Assembly: GCA_003694525.1 (NCBI GenBank)
Contig: RFLK01000051.1
Span: 1-6,602 of the forward strand
From: Candidatus Woesearchaeota archaeon
Lineage (GTDB): Archaea > Nanobdellota > Nanobdellia > Woesearchaeales > ARS49
Direction: 5' to 3'
Length of the DNA stretch: 6,602 bases
The position numbers and the translations under genes were made by a program. Under the pieces are notes generated by a model, which did no database searches, had not been told where the DNA came from, and saw nothing but the letters and a program-made list of their open reading frames with translations. Of this stretch, positions 1 through 5,814 are shown in pieces (within the stretch, counting starts at the first letter, position 1; every line of letters starts with the position of its first letter).

Positions 1-281
1 AAAAAGAAATGCCTGACTTGATAGTTGTAGATGGAGGCCAAGGCCATCTCAATGCAGGAATAAAAGCGCTTTTGAGAGCAGGAGCGCGAATTGCAATAAT
101 CTCATTAGCAAAAAAAGAAGAAACAATACACCTGCCAGGAGGCGTCACTTTAAACCCTGACAAGAACTCTCCTGAAATGCTTCTTTTGAGAGGAATAAGA
201 GATAGAACTCACAACTTTGCAGTCAGATATAACAGGAAGAGAAGAGAGATAGAATTCAAACAAGATAAAAAAGATATTTGA
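1..281 (+). CDS. uvrC: UvrC, excinuclease ABC subunit C (C-terminal part only)
   Basis: UvrC makes the dual incisions around bulky DNA lesions in UvrABC nucleotide excision repair. Only the end of the gene is inside the window; the reading frame is open from base 3 and the 5' part lies upstream. The visible part matches the C-terminal RNase H-like endonuclease domain. It has PDLIVVDGGQGHLNAG (bases 12-59), whose Asp (30-32) matches the second catalytic Asp of the family. It also has GIRDRTHNFAVRYNRKRR, whose His (210-212) matches the catalytic His. The first catalytic Asp would be upstream. The protein ends about 20 residues after this motif. Family members usually continue with a tandem helix-hairpin-helix DNA-binding domain, and nothing like it appears in any frame of the 81 bases that follow, so the short end seems genuine. 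The domain identity is clear; whether the full protein is a complete UvrC or a shorter relative cannot be seen. Confidence 0.93.
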   Translation, partial: KEMPDLIVVDGGQGHLNAGIKALLRAGARIAIISLAKKEETIHLPGGVTLNPDKNSPEMLLLRGIRDRTHNFAVRYNRKRREIEFKQDKKDI

Positions 282-310
282 GCAATTAAAAATTGTTTGA
301 ATTGACAACG

Positions 311-320
311 CTTAAATATA
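311..320 (+). promoter_or_regulatory. TATA-like box of the ahpC gene
   Basis: CTTAAATATA fits the archaeal TATA consensus and lies in the 81-base gap after uvrC. A transcript starting about 25 bases downstream (near 341) would have a leader of roughly 20 bases carrying the SD at 349-355. This is inferred from spacing only. Confidence 0.55.
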
Positions 321-348
321 GAATGTTTTTCCTTGAAAGAATCGTTCT

Positions 349-355
349 AAGGAGG
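349..355 (+). promoter_or_regulatory. Strong Shine-Dalgarno of ahpC
   Basis: AAGGAGG is a near-perfect match to the anti-SD tail of 16S rRNA and ends 7 bases before the ATG at 363. It fixes the start codon and is among the strongest ribosome-binding sites in the window, which suggests a highly translated message. Confidence 0.85.
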
Positions 356-362
356 GATAACA

Positions 363-929
363 ATGAGCACATACGTAGGAAAACAAGCGCCAGAATTTAC
401 CGCAGAGGCGTTCCACAACAATGAAACGGTGAAAATAAACCTTGCAGACCTTAAGGGCAAGTGGGTTGTTCTTGCATTCTACCCTGCAGATTTCACTTTC
501 GTCTGCCCAACAGAGCTATCCGAGCTTGCAGACAAGTATGAAGAATTCCAAAAACTAAACTGCGAGGTTCTCTCTGTGAGCACAGACACAGTCTTCGTTC
601 ACAAAGCATGGCATGACGCAAGCGAGACAATTGCAAAGATAAAGTTCCCAATGCTTGCAGATCCTACGAGACAAATATGCGAGAAATACGGGACCCTCAT
701 AGAAGAGGAAGGCCTCTCTCAGAGATGCACAGTGATAATCGACCCTGAAGGGATCGTGAAGTCATACGATATACACGACAACAGCATAGGCAGAAGCACA
801 GACGAGATACTGAGAAGAGTGCAAGCCTCGCAGTTTGTTGCAAAGCATCCAGGCAACGTATGCCCTGCAAGCTGGCGCCCTGGAAAGGACGTCCTAAAGC
901 CGGGCCTGGATCTTGTAGGCAAGATATAA
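363..929 (+). CDS. ahpC: AhpC-type 2-Cys peroxiredoxin
   Basis: This is a cytosolic thiol peroxidase that reduces hydrogen peroxide and organic hydroperoxides. The 188 residues match the bacterial AhpC/Prx1 subfamily over their full length. The peroxidatic Cys48 lies in DFTFVCPTE, with the usual Thr45 and Arg121 (QRCTVIIDPEG) completing the active site. The resolving Cys167 lies in NVCPASWRPG, and the protein closes with LDLVGKI, as I recall for enterobacterial AhpC. SVSTDTVFVHKAWH (71-84) and SETIAKIKFPMLADP are also typical. Three further cysteines (67, 106, 122) are not part of the standard mechanism. The start is fixed by a strong SD 7 bases upstream. It sits alone between its own promoter and a T-rich terminator. 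No reductase (AhpF, thioredoxin reductase) is next to it, so the electron donor must be encoded elsewhere. The close bacterial resemblance suggests acquisition from a bacterium (inference). Confidence 0.96.
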   Translation: MSTYVGKQAPEFTAEAFHNNETVKINLADLKGKWVVLAFYPADFTFVCPTELSELADKYEEFQKLNCEVLSVSTDTVFVHKAWHDASETIAKIKFPMLADPTRQICEKYGTLIEEEGLSQRCTVIIDPEGIVKSYDIHDNSIGRSTDEILRRVQASQFVAKHPGNVCPASWRPGKDVLKPGLDLVGKI

Positions 930-958
930 TTTTTTCCTTTATTTGTTTATTTTTATTT
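930..958 (+). terminator. T-rich terminator after ahpC
   Basis: Immediately after the ahpC stop codon come about 29 bases made almost entirely of T with scattered A, including runs of six and five T and no GC-rich hairpin. This is the usual form of archaeal intrinsic termination. Confidence 0.7.
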
Positions 959-1002
959 ATTATACTCTTTTAATGTGAGATTAGGCGCCCTTGACTTTTC
1001 GT

Positions 1003-1020
1003 GCAAAACTTTTTAAACAG
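1003..1020 (+). promoter_or_regulatory. BRE/TATA core promoter of the lipoprotein gene
   Basis: TTTTAAACAG at 1011-1020 lies 41 bases before the ATG at 1052, with a purine-rich stretch (GCAAAA, 1003-1008) in the position of a TFB-recognition element. Initiation about 25 bases downstream would fall near 1037, just ahead of the SD. The same decamer recurs at 5785 and 6118. Confidence 0.6.
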
Positions 1021-1039
1021 AAAGTTTTCCCTGCGCAAT

Positions 1040-1046
1040 GGGGGGA
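1040..1046 (+). promoter_or_regulatory. G-rich Shine-Dalgarno deciding the lipoprotein start
   Basis: GGGGGGA ends 5 bases before ATG 1052. Together with the TATA box, which covers an upstream in-frame GTG at 1001, it shows that translation starts at 1052. Confidence 0.6.
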
Positions 1047-1051
1047 TTACA

Positions 1052-1657
1052 ATGAAAAATCTAAGATTGATTGCAATCGCCGCGCTGGCAATGATTTTGC
1101 TTGTTGCGTGCGCACCAAAACTGAAAGATACTGCAACCGGCGCTCCAGGCCCTGAAGCTGACAATGCTCAGAGCGGAGATAATTCTGCTGCAAGCGCTCC
1201 TGAACAAGAGGTTCAAGAGACAGCGCAGGAAGCTCCTGCTGGAGAGAGCATAACAGTACAAGAAGAGAGCCAACAACCTTCAGAAGAAGAGAAAGCAGCT
1301 TTTGATCTGAAGGGATACTACTCAGCAGGCGAGTGGAGCGAGAACGATTACAAGAGAGCTCTTGAACAGAACAAGACAATGCTCTTGGTGTTCACATCAG
1401 ACAGGTATCCGAAAGCTCAAGAAGAGAACGCAGACATAGAAAAAGCACTTAAAGGAATCGAGACGGACAGGCTCGTCGGCTTTGAAGTGCACTTTGATGA
1501 TGAGTCTGCAAGCGAATTTGAGAATATGCTTGCTGAAAAGTACGGTGTTCTCATACAACAGACAAAGGTCGTTGCAAGAGGAGATACAGTACTCTTGAAA
1601 GACGGAAAGGCCTGGGATGAGGGGCGCGCAAGAACCCTTCTTTTGAGATACCGTTGA
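1052..1657 (+). CDS. Predicted lipoprotein with a cysteine-less thioredoxin-like domain
   Basis: A 201-residue secreted, membrane-anchored protein of unknown role. Residues 1-20 form a lipoprotein signal peptide (MKNLRLIAIA, hydrophobic core, lipobox LVAC with Cys20 as the lipidated residue). Residues 21-80 are a flexible linker rich in Ala, Glu, Gln, Ser and Pro. Residues about 93-200 resemble a thioredoxin fold: a helix with DYKRALEQNK, a strand MLLVFTSD, a helix, a strand VGFEVHF, then AEKYGV and the paired strands TKVVARGDTVLLKDGKAWDEG. Where thioredoxins have WCxxC this protein has R118-Y-P-K-A122, and the usual cis-Pro loop is replaced by Gln170-Thr. Cys20 is the only cysteine, so disulfide chemistry is not expected. 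It has its own promoter and SD and ends in an oligo-T tract, so it is probably monocistronic. The lipoprotein call is firm; the fold is inferred from pattern and not proven. Confidence 0.82.
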   Translation: MKNLRLIAIAALAMILLVACAPKLKDTATGAPGPEADNAQSGDNSAASAPEQEVQETAQEAPAGESITVQEESQQPSEEEKAAFDLKGYYSAGEWSENDYKRALEQNKTMLLVFTSDRYPKAQEENADIEKALKGIETDRLVGFEVHFDDESASEFENMLAEKYGVLIQQTKVVARGDTVLLKDGKAWDEGRARTLLLRYR

Positions 1658-1672
1658 ACAACACCTGAATTC

Positions 1673-1681
1673 TTTTTTTTT
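1673..1681 (+). terminator. Oligo-T terminator after the lipoprotein gene
   Basis: Nine consecutive T begin 15 bases after the stop codon with no stable hairpin ahead. A second run of five T follows at 1688-1692. This fits archaeal oligo-T termination and separates the gene from the SET unit. Confidence 0.7.
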
Positions 1682-1717
1682 CATTGCTTTTTCTCTATTA
1701 CAAAGTCACTGGAAAAA

Positions 1718-1725
1718 TTTATAAG
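1718..1725 (+). promoter_or_regulatory. TATA box of the SET-TPM-zinc ribbon-LemA unit
   Basis: TTTATAAG, preceded by the purine-rich GGAAAAA, starts 31 bases before ATG 1749. At the usual archaeal spacing, transcription would begin at or very near the start codon, giving a leaderless message. The lack of any SD before 1749 agrees. Confidence 0.7.
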
Positions 1726-1748
1726 CCACTCTTAAAAACCCAGAGCGG

Positions 1749-2264
1749 ATGACAACAACACATCAAAGCCAGCAAAGCCCCTACATAAAAGTCAAACGCT
1801 CACGCATTCACGGCACAGGAGTATTTGCAAAAAAAGACATACCAAAAGGAACAAAAATAATAGAGTACGTCGGCGAGAAAATAACAAAAGCAGAGTCATC
1901 AAGAAGGAGCGACGCTCAAATTGAATCCGCAAAAAAAACAAACGACGGCGCAGTTTACATATTCGAGTTGAACAAACGCTACGACATAGACGGGAACGTC
2001 CCTTGGAACACTGCAAAATACATAAACCACTCCTGCAATCCGAACTGCGAGGTTGAAATAATCAGAGGGCACATCTGGATAATATCAACAAGAGACATAA
2101 AAAAAGGAGAAGAGCTGAGCTACAATTACGGCTTTGACCTTGAAGATTACGAAGACCACCCCTGCAGATGCGGAGCTGAAAACTGCGTAGGATACATTGC
2201 AGCAGAAGACCAGTGGCCAAAACTGAAAAGAAAACTGGCACGCAAAAAATCGCGCAAGAAATAA
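1749..2264 (+). CDS. SET-domain protein lysine methyltransferase with post-SET zinc motif
   Basis: Predicted to transfer a methyl group from S-adenosylmethionine to lysines in proteins. The 171 residues are almost entirely a SET domain. They contain SRIHGTGVFAKKDIPKGTKIIEYVGE (18-43), the cofactor and knot motif YINHSCNPNC (91-100), and the catalytic-pocket motif GEELSYNYGFD (120-130) with its conserved tyrosines. A post-SET CRCGAENC (139-146) follows; its three cysteines, with Cys96 of the NHSC motif, can form the zinc site known from eukaryotic SET enzymes. The C-terminus is very basic (KLKRKLARKKSRKK), which may aid nucleic-acid or acidic-partner binding (inference). The start follows a TATA box at leaderless spacing. 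The TPM gene begins 25 bases after the stop, suggesting co-transcription. The substrate is unknown; chromatin proteins are the usual guess for archaeal SET enzymes. Confidence 0.94.
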   Translation: MTTTHQSQQSPYIKVKRSRIHGTGVFAKKDIPKGTKIIEYVGEKITKAESSRRSDAQIESAKKTNDGAVYIFELNKRYDIDGNVPWNTAKYINHSCNPNCEVEIIRGHIWIISTRDIKKGEELSYNYGFDLEDYEDHPCRCGAENCVGYIAAEDQWPKLKRKLARKKSRKK

Positions 2265-2289
2265 AAGCGAACCCTGCCTTACAGCAAAA

Positions 2290-3024
2290 ATGAGATGTCG
2301 CGCGCTGTTGGCACTGGTTCTGCTATTATCTGCAAATTCTTTTGCCCAAGAGATAAAAGGATTTGTCAATGATTATGCAAACGTTCTAAGCCCTTCGGAA
2401 GAATCAGACCTTGAAATCATACTTAGAGAATTATACGATTCAGGACGCGCTCAATATTCAGTAGTTACAATAAAAAGCCTTGAAGGGGAAGATATAGAAG
2501 GCAAAGCGCACAAGCTCGCAGAAGGAGTTCTTGGCGAGAGAGAAAAAAACAACGGCCTGCTTCTTCTTGTCGCAATAGAAGATAGGAAATACCGGTTTGA
2601 AGTTGGAAGAGGCCTTGAAGCAGAGCTTCCAGACATAATAGTGGGAAGAATAGGCAGGGAATACCTCGTGCCTGCATTTCGAAAAGAGCAATACGGAGAA
2701 GGCATAATCAGAGCATCAAAGGCAATCTCCGCAATATTATCGGGAGAGCTTGACTCAAACCAAACATCCAGAACAGCAAGCAGGCTCAAATCGCAAACAG
2801 AATCGTACATTCGTATCAGCTGGATAGCATTTATTGCAATACTGTTTTTGTTCTTATTTTTCGCACAGTACAGAAAAAGAAAAAGATCAAGGCCTGATGA
2901 TTCTGACTACTTGATAGCCGCGTGGGTTCTGAGCGATATGCTGAGAGGGTCTGGAAGAGGCGGTGGCTTTGGAGGCTTTGGCGGAGGAAGCTTTGGAGGC
3001 GGAGGGGCTTCAGGAGGTTGGTAA
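2290..3024 (+). CDS. TPM-domain membrane protein (YgcG/Psb32-like) with Gly-rich tail
   Basis: A 244-residue protein predicted to sit on the outer face of the cell membrane. Residues 1-19 are a signal peptide (RCRALLALVLLLSANSFA, cleavage before Gln20). Residues 23-150 form a TPM domain: GFVNDYANVLSPSEESDLE, a central YSVVTIKSLEG, KNNGLLLLVAIEDRKYRFEVGRGLE and the downstream YGEGIIRASKAIS. A transmembrane helix spans about 175-193, followed by a basic stop-transfer RKRKRSR. The tail at 222-244 is almost all Gly with Phe and Ser, the usual ending of this family. TPM domains have been linked to phosphatase activity and to membrane-complex upkeep; the role here is not known. There is no SD before the ATG; the start is supported by the signal peptide. 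It is followed at one base by the zinc-ribbon gene and then lemA, a common partner. Confidence 0.93.
   Translation: MRCRALLALVLLLSANSFAQEIKGFVNDYANVLSPSEESDLEIILRELYDSGRAQYSVVTIKSLEGEDIEGKAHKLAEGVLGEREKNNGLLLLVAIEDRKYRFEVGRGLEAELPDIIVGRIGREYLVPAFRKEQYGEGIIRASKAISAILSGELDSNQTSRTASRLKSQTESYIRISWIAFIAILFLFLFFAQYRKRKRSRPDDSDYLIAAWVLSDMLRGSGRGGGFGGFGGGSFGGGGASGGW
3012..3018 (+). promoter_or_regulatory. Shine-Dalgarno of the zinc-ribbon gene, inside the TPM gene
   Basis: AGGAGGT lies within the last Gly codons of the TPM gene and ends 7 bases before ATG 3026. It selects this start over an upstream in-frame ATG at 2963, and implies that translation of the zinc ribbon follows that of TPM. Confidence 0.8.
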
Positions 3025-3025
3025 A

Positions 3026-3190
3026 ATGAACGAGATGGACGAGCTAAACTGTCCGAGATGCAAAAAAGCCATGGAAAAGATTAAAAAGGCAGATGTCGTG
3101 ATTGACATATGCCCGAAGTGCCACGGAATGTGGCTTGATGAAGGCGAGATGGAGAAGCTTGCAGAATATGGCAAAACAATCATCGAATAA
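3026..3190 (+). CDS. Small TFIIB-type zinc-ribbon protein
   Basis: A 54-residue protein made of a single zinc ribbon of the zf-TFIIB-like family. Two CPxC knuckles, CPRC (Cys9, Cys12) and CPKC (Cys29, Cys32), can bind one zinc ion. They are followed by HGMWLDEGEMEKL (33-45), the family's signature of a Trp-Leu-Asp turn and helix. No signal peptide or membrane segment is present, so it should be cytosolic. It begins one base after the TPM stop codon, has a good SD, and its last 23 bases overlap the start of lemA, so the three genes are likely translationally coupled. Small ribbons of this family are often found near membrane or stress genes, but their function is unknown; an assembly or regulatory role toward TPM/LemA is inference. 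Confidence 0.9.
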   Translation: MNEMDELNCPRCKKAMEKIKKADVVIDICPKCHGMWLDEGEMEKLAEYGKTIIE

Positions 3191-3755
3191 TTCGAAATGG
3201 TGGGGAATTGGCGCTCTTGCAGTTATAGCAATACTTGCATTATGGGTGGGAGGGACTTACAACTCTTTCGTATCGCTTGAAGAGAACACGAATAACATGT
3301 GGGGCAGGGTTCAAACAGCATACCAGAGAAGAGCAGACCTTATACCAAACCTTGTCTCAACAGTCAAACAATATACAGATTATGAAGGGCCACTTCTCAA
3401 AGAAATAACGCAAGCAAGAGCATCTGTCGGCCAAGCCAGAACGCCAGAACAACTGCAAAAAGCAGGCGCGGAAATGAACTCAGCACTCTCAAGACTTCTT
3501 CTTGTTGCAGAGAACTATCCGAACCTGAAAGCAAACGAGCAATTCTTGGACCTGCAAGTGCAACTGGAAGGCACAGAAAACAGAATAAAAGTGGAAAGAG
3601 ACGCGTACAATAACGCAGTTAGAGCATACAATGTCAAAGCACGAAAATTCCCGTCAAACATAATCGCAGGACTTTTCGGATTTGAGCAAAAAGAATACTT
3701 CAAAGCAGATGAGGGAAGCGAAAAGGCACCGGATGTTTCTGAACTTTTCCAGTGA
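3168..3755 (+). CDS. lemA: LemA family membrane protein
   Basis: A 195-residue protein with a short cytosolic N-terminus, one transmembrane helix (12-29) and a long alpha-helical domain, the standard LemA layout and length. Diagnostic stretches are LEENTNNMWGRVQTAYQRR (37-55), ADLIPNLVSTVKQY (56-69), VAENYPNLKANEQFLDLQ (113-130), LEGTENRIKVERDAYNNAV (133-151) and YNVKARKFPSNIIAGLFGF (154-172). The biochemical role of LemA is not settled; it often neighbours TPM-domain proteins and membrane proteases. ATG 3168 is chosen because it gives the normal short N-terminus. It overlaps the zinc-ribbon gene by 23 bases in another frame, and only a weak GGAG at 3151 is upstream, which fits translational coupling. 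Two consecutive stops (TGATAA) close the gene. Confidence 0.95.
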   Translation: MAKQSSNNSKWWGIGALAVIAILALWVGGTYNSFVSLEENTNNMWGRVQTAYQRRADLIPNLVSTVKQYTDYEGPLLKEITQARASVGQARTPEQLQKAGAEMNSALSRLLLVAENYPNLKANEQFLDLQVQLEGTENRIKVERDAYNNAVRAYNVKARKFPSNIIAGLFGFEQKEYFKADEGSEKAPDVSELFQ

Positions 3756-3810
3756 TAAATTTCTCAAGTAACAAGTCAAATAATGAATAATGACTAATTA
3801 CTCTTAAAAC
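3756..3810. other. Convergent intergenic gap between lemA and the helicase gene
   Basis: The 55 AT-rich bases between the two converging stop codons hold no long T run on either strand. They contain a small tandem repeat (AATAATG twice, 3779-3792) flanked by AGTCA and TGACT. I see no convincing terminator; transcripts may run into each other. Confidence 0.4.
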
Positions 3811-5724
3811 TCAAATCTCCTCAACCTGGCTCAAACATCCAAGTATGCGATCCTGCAAGCCAGCCATCCGCTCTGCAAGCTGACGGTCCTGCGTTGCAGT
3901 GCGAACCTGCCCCATACGATCAACAACCTGCCGGAAAAAACGCATAACATCCCCTTCCAAAAGATTAGTGTTATCAAAAACGTCGAATATTGACTTTCCA
4001 TCATAACAAGGCCTCACAAGACCTGTTAAGACATCCAAGTTCTCAAAACGCTTATACCTGCGCATAACAGGATTTTTCCTAACAAGAGCCTTGAGATGCG
4101 ACACTTCCTTTGAAGGATAAACCTTGTAGAACATAGTCCTCTCGCGACCCTCATAGCAAATAGCTGAGATCAACAAAAACATCTGGTATTCTGTAAGACT
4201 CTCATAAAAATCTGTAGCAAAAGCCTCCCCGAAAAGAAGCTCATCAGCATAAATCCGGGAGGTAAACTCTCCTTTAGGCGTCAAAGCTTTGCCATCAACA
4301 TAGCCAAGCTTTACAAGCCTCTTTTTTATCTTATCAAAAGTGAATTGCATCCTATCCTCTTTCCCGCCTCTTTTCTTAGACTGGTACGCGAAAAAGCTCT
4401 GAGTTAAAATATTCCTTATCTCATTATCATCATACTGCTTTATCAAATTCAAAACAGTATTTACAGAAAGCCTGAATTGGGACCTTATGGGAGCAGTATC
4501 CGAAGAAGTCAGACGCTTTATCTTATCATACTCGAAATCCCTACGGGCAATCATCGCGACAACAAAACCCTCCTTGTCAATACCCCTCCTTCCAGCCCTG
4601 CCAGCTATCTGAAAGAACTCCTTCGAGTTCAACAGGCGAAACTCCCTACCGTCAAACTTGCGCAAACTCTCAAAACAGACAGTCTTTGCAGGCATATTGA
4701 TTCCAACTGCAAAAGTCTCAGTAGTATAGAGCACGCGTATCAAACCCCTTGAAAACAGCTCTTCAACAATATCCTTCAATACTGGAAGAAGTCCCGCGTG
4801 ATGAAACGCAATTCCTTGCGGAAGTATGCTTCTCAAAACCTTTGCAGACTCAAGACGAGAGATATCAGAAGGCGCCTTTCCAAGCTTTTCACGAACATAA
4901 GAGACCACCTCAGAGCTTTGCGGAAACAGCTTCAACTTTGAGAGCTCAACAGCATTCCTTTGAGTCCCCGCCCTTGAAAAGGTAAAAAACATACAAGGAG
5001 TCTTGTCAGCAATTTCCTGAACAAGATCAGTGTGAACTGGAGAAGGAACAAAAGGACGCCTTCTGCGCTTTTTCCCTTTTAAGTACTTTATGTCAGGAAT
5101 GTCCGCAACGCTTTTTATTTCATCGAGAGTTGTCAGACCAAGCTCGTAATCATAGAAACCAACTTTGAGAGGAACAGGACGCTTAGAATGCCTTACAACG
5201 ACAACATCGTGGCCCTTAATATCCTGAATCCAACTTGCAAATTCGCGCGCATTTGGAATTGTTGCAGACAAGCAAAGCATTCTAACATGCGGTTTTGAAA
5301 AAATTATTGACTCCTCCCAAACATAACCCCTTTCAGGATCGTTAATGTAATGAATCTCGTCAAAAATCACATAGGAAACCTCATCAATCAGAGGATCGCG
5401 CGAGACGCACATATTCCTATAAATCTCAGTAGTCATTATGAGAACAGACGCGCCAGGATTTTTCACAACATCGCCTGTCAAAAGACCAATATTATCTTTC
5501 CCATAATCCCTGCAAAAATCCTTGTACTTTTGATTAGACAATGCCTTTATGGGAGCAGTATATATCACTTTAACCCCCTTTTTTATGTCCCTATCTATTA
5601 TGTAATCCGCAATCAGAGTCTTTCCACTTCCAGTCGGAGCGCTCACAACAACGGACTTGTTGGCTTCAATTGCTCTTATTGCATCCTCCTGAAAACTGTC
5701 AAGCTTCAAACCCTTGTAGTCCAT
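3811..5724 (-). CDS. Ski2/Mtr4-like superfamily 2 helicase without arch insertion
   Basis: Predicted ATP-dependent RNA helicase of 637 residues. RecA1 holds the Q-like FQEDAI (11-16), Walker A SAPTGSGKT (28-36), TAPIKALSNQKY (56-67), TTEIYRNM (98-105), the DEIH box (122-125) and SAT (153-155). RecA2 holds FFTFSRAGTQRNA (246-258), HHAGLLP (308-314), TETFAVGINMPAKT (335-348) and QIAGRAGRRG (372-381). A winged-helix-like part (460-500) and a DSHCT-like end with LLEGDVMRFFRQVVDRMGQV (588-607) follow. These features point to the Dob1/Mtr4/Ski2/HelY group, whose eukaryotic members feed RNA to the exosome. The long arch/KOW insertion after the winged helix is absent, and a basic cluster KGKKRRRR (216-223) sits between the RecA lobes. 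ATG 5724 is preferred over TTG 5742 because it lies about 25 bases from a TATA box, giving a leaderless message. The RNA-decay role is inferred from family. Confidence 0.93.
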   Translation of the reverse strand: MDYKGLKLDSFQEDAIRAIEANKSVVVSAPTGSGKTLIADYIIDRDIKKGVKVIYTAPIKALSNQKYKDFCRDYGKDNIGLLTGDVVKNPGASVLIMTTEIYRNMCVSRDPLIDEVSYVIFDEIHYINDPERGYVWEESIIFSKPHVRMLCLSATIPNAREFASWIQDIKGHDVVVVRHSKRPVPLKVGFYDYELGLTTLDEIKSVADIPDIKYLKGKKRRRRPFVPSPVHTDLVQEIADKTPCMFFTFSRAGTQRNAVELSKLKLFPQSSEVVSYVREKLGKAPSDISRLESAKVLRSILPQGIAFHHAGLLPVLKDIVEELFSRGLIRVLYTTETFAVGINMPAKTVCFESLRKFDGREFRLLNSKEFFQIAGRAGRRGIDKEGFVVAMIARRDFEYDKIKRLTSSDTAPIRSQFRLSVNTVLNLIKQYDDNEIRNILTQSFFAYQSKKRGGKEDRMQFTFDKIKKRLVKLGYVDGKALTPKGEFTSRIYADELLFGEAFATDFYESLTEYQMFLLISAICYEGRERTMFYKVYPSKEVSHLKALVRKNPVMRRYKRFENLDVLTGLVRPCYDGKSIFDVFDNTNLLEGDVMRFFRQVVDRMGQVRTATQDRQLAERMAGLQDRILGCLSQVEEI

Positions 5725-5742
5725 AAGACGACAAGATAACAA

Positions 5743-5753
5743 TTAATATAAAA
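5743..5753 (-). promoter_or_regulatory. TATA box of the helicase gene
   Basis: Reading the - strand, TTTTATATTAA is centred about 25 bases before ATG 5724, the spacing expected for a leaderless archaeal transcript. An in-frame TTG at 5742 overlaps the promoter edge and is therefore unlikely to be the start. Confidence 0.6.
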
Positions 5754-5774
5754 ACACTCCTGATGAGCCAAAAA

Positions 5775-5794
5775 GAGCAAAGCCTTTTAAACAG
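5775..5794 (+). promoter_or_regulatory. BRE/TATA core promoter of the acidic-protein gene
   Basis: TTTTAAACAG (5785-5794) lies 40 bases before ATG 5825 and is preceded by purine-rich GAGCAAAG. The 20-base block matches the lipoprotein promoter block 1001-1020 at 17 positions by eye. Initiation near 5811 would leave a short leader with the SD. Confidence 0.6.
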
Positions 5795-5814
5795 GACAGT
5801 CAAAGGCAGAAAAG

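Noticed and set aside
283..295. Small perfect hairpin CAATT-AAA-AATTG after uvrC
   Set aside because: Only five AT-rich pairs, not followed by a long T run; easily expected by chance in this composition.
1001..1051. Upstream GTG start extending the lipoprotein by 17 residues
   Set aside because: It lies before the TATA box, would bury the signal peptide behind a charged extension, and a G-rich SD precedes ATG 1052.
1047..1379. Long open frames antisense to the lipoprotein gene
   Set aside because: Composition is Leu/Ser/Arg-rich, mirroring the Glu/Gln/Ala codons of the real gene, with no start signals.
2941..3021. Gly-rich GGN repeats as a possible repeat element
   Set aside because: They encode the normal Gly-rich tail of TPM proteins; no exact unit recurs.
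2963..3025. Upstream ATG extending the zinc ribbon by 21 residues
   Set aside because: The extension is a shadow of the Gly-rich TPM tail in another frame; a proper SD sits before ATG 3026.
3102..3167. Upstream start extending LemA by 22 residues
   Set aside because: The added part is a shifted reading of the zinc-ribbon gene and would break the normal LemA N-terminus.
3774..3795. Tandem AATAATG pair inside a 5-base inverted repeat, as an operator or terminator
   Set aside because: Too short and AT-rich to stand out, with no T run; kept only as a remark on the convergent gap.
5350..5739. 129-codon open frame antisense to the helicase
   Set aside because: Its residues have no recognisable pattern, it has no promoter or SD, and it lies fully opposite conserved helicase motifs.
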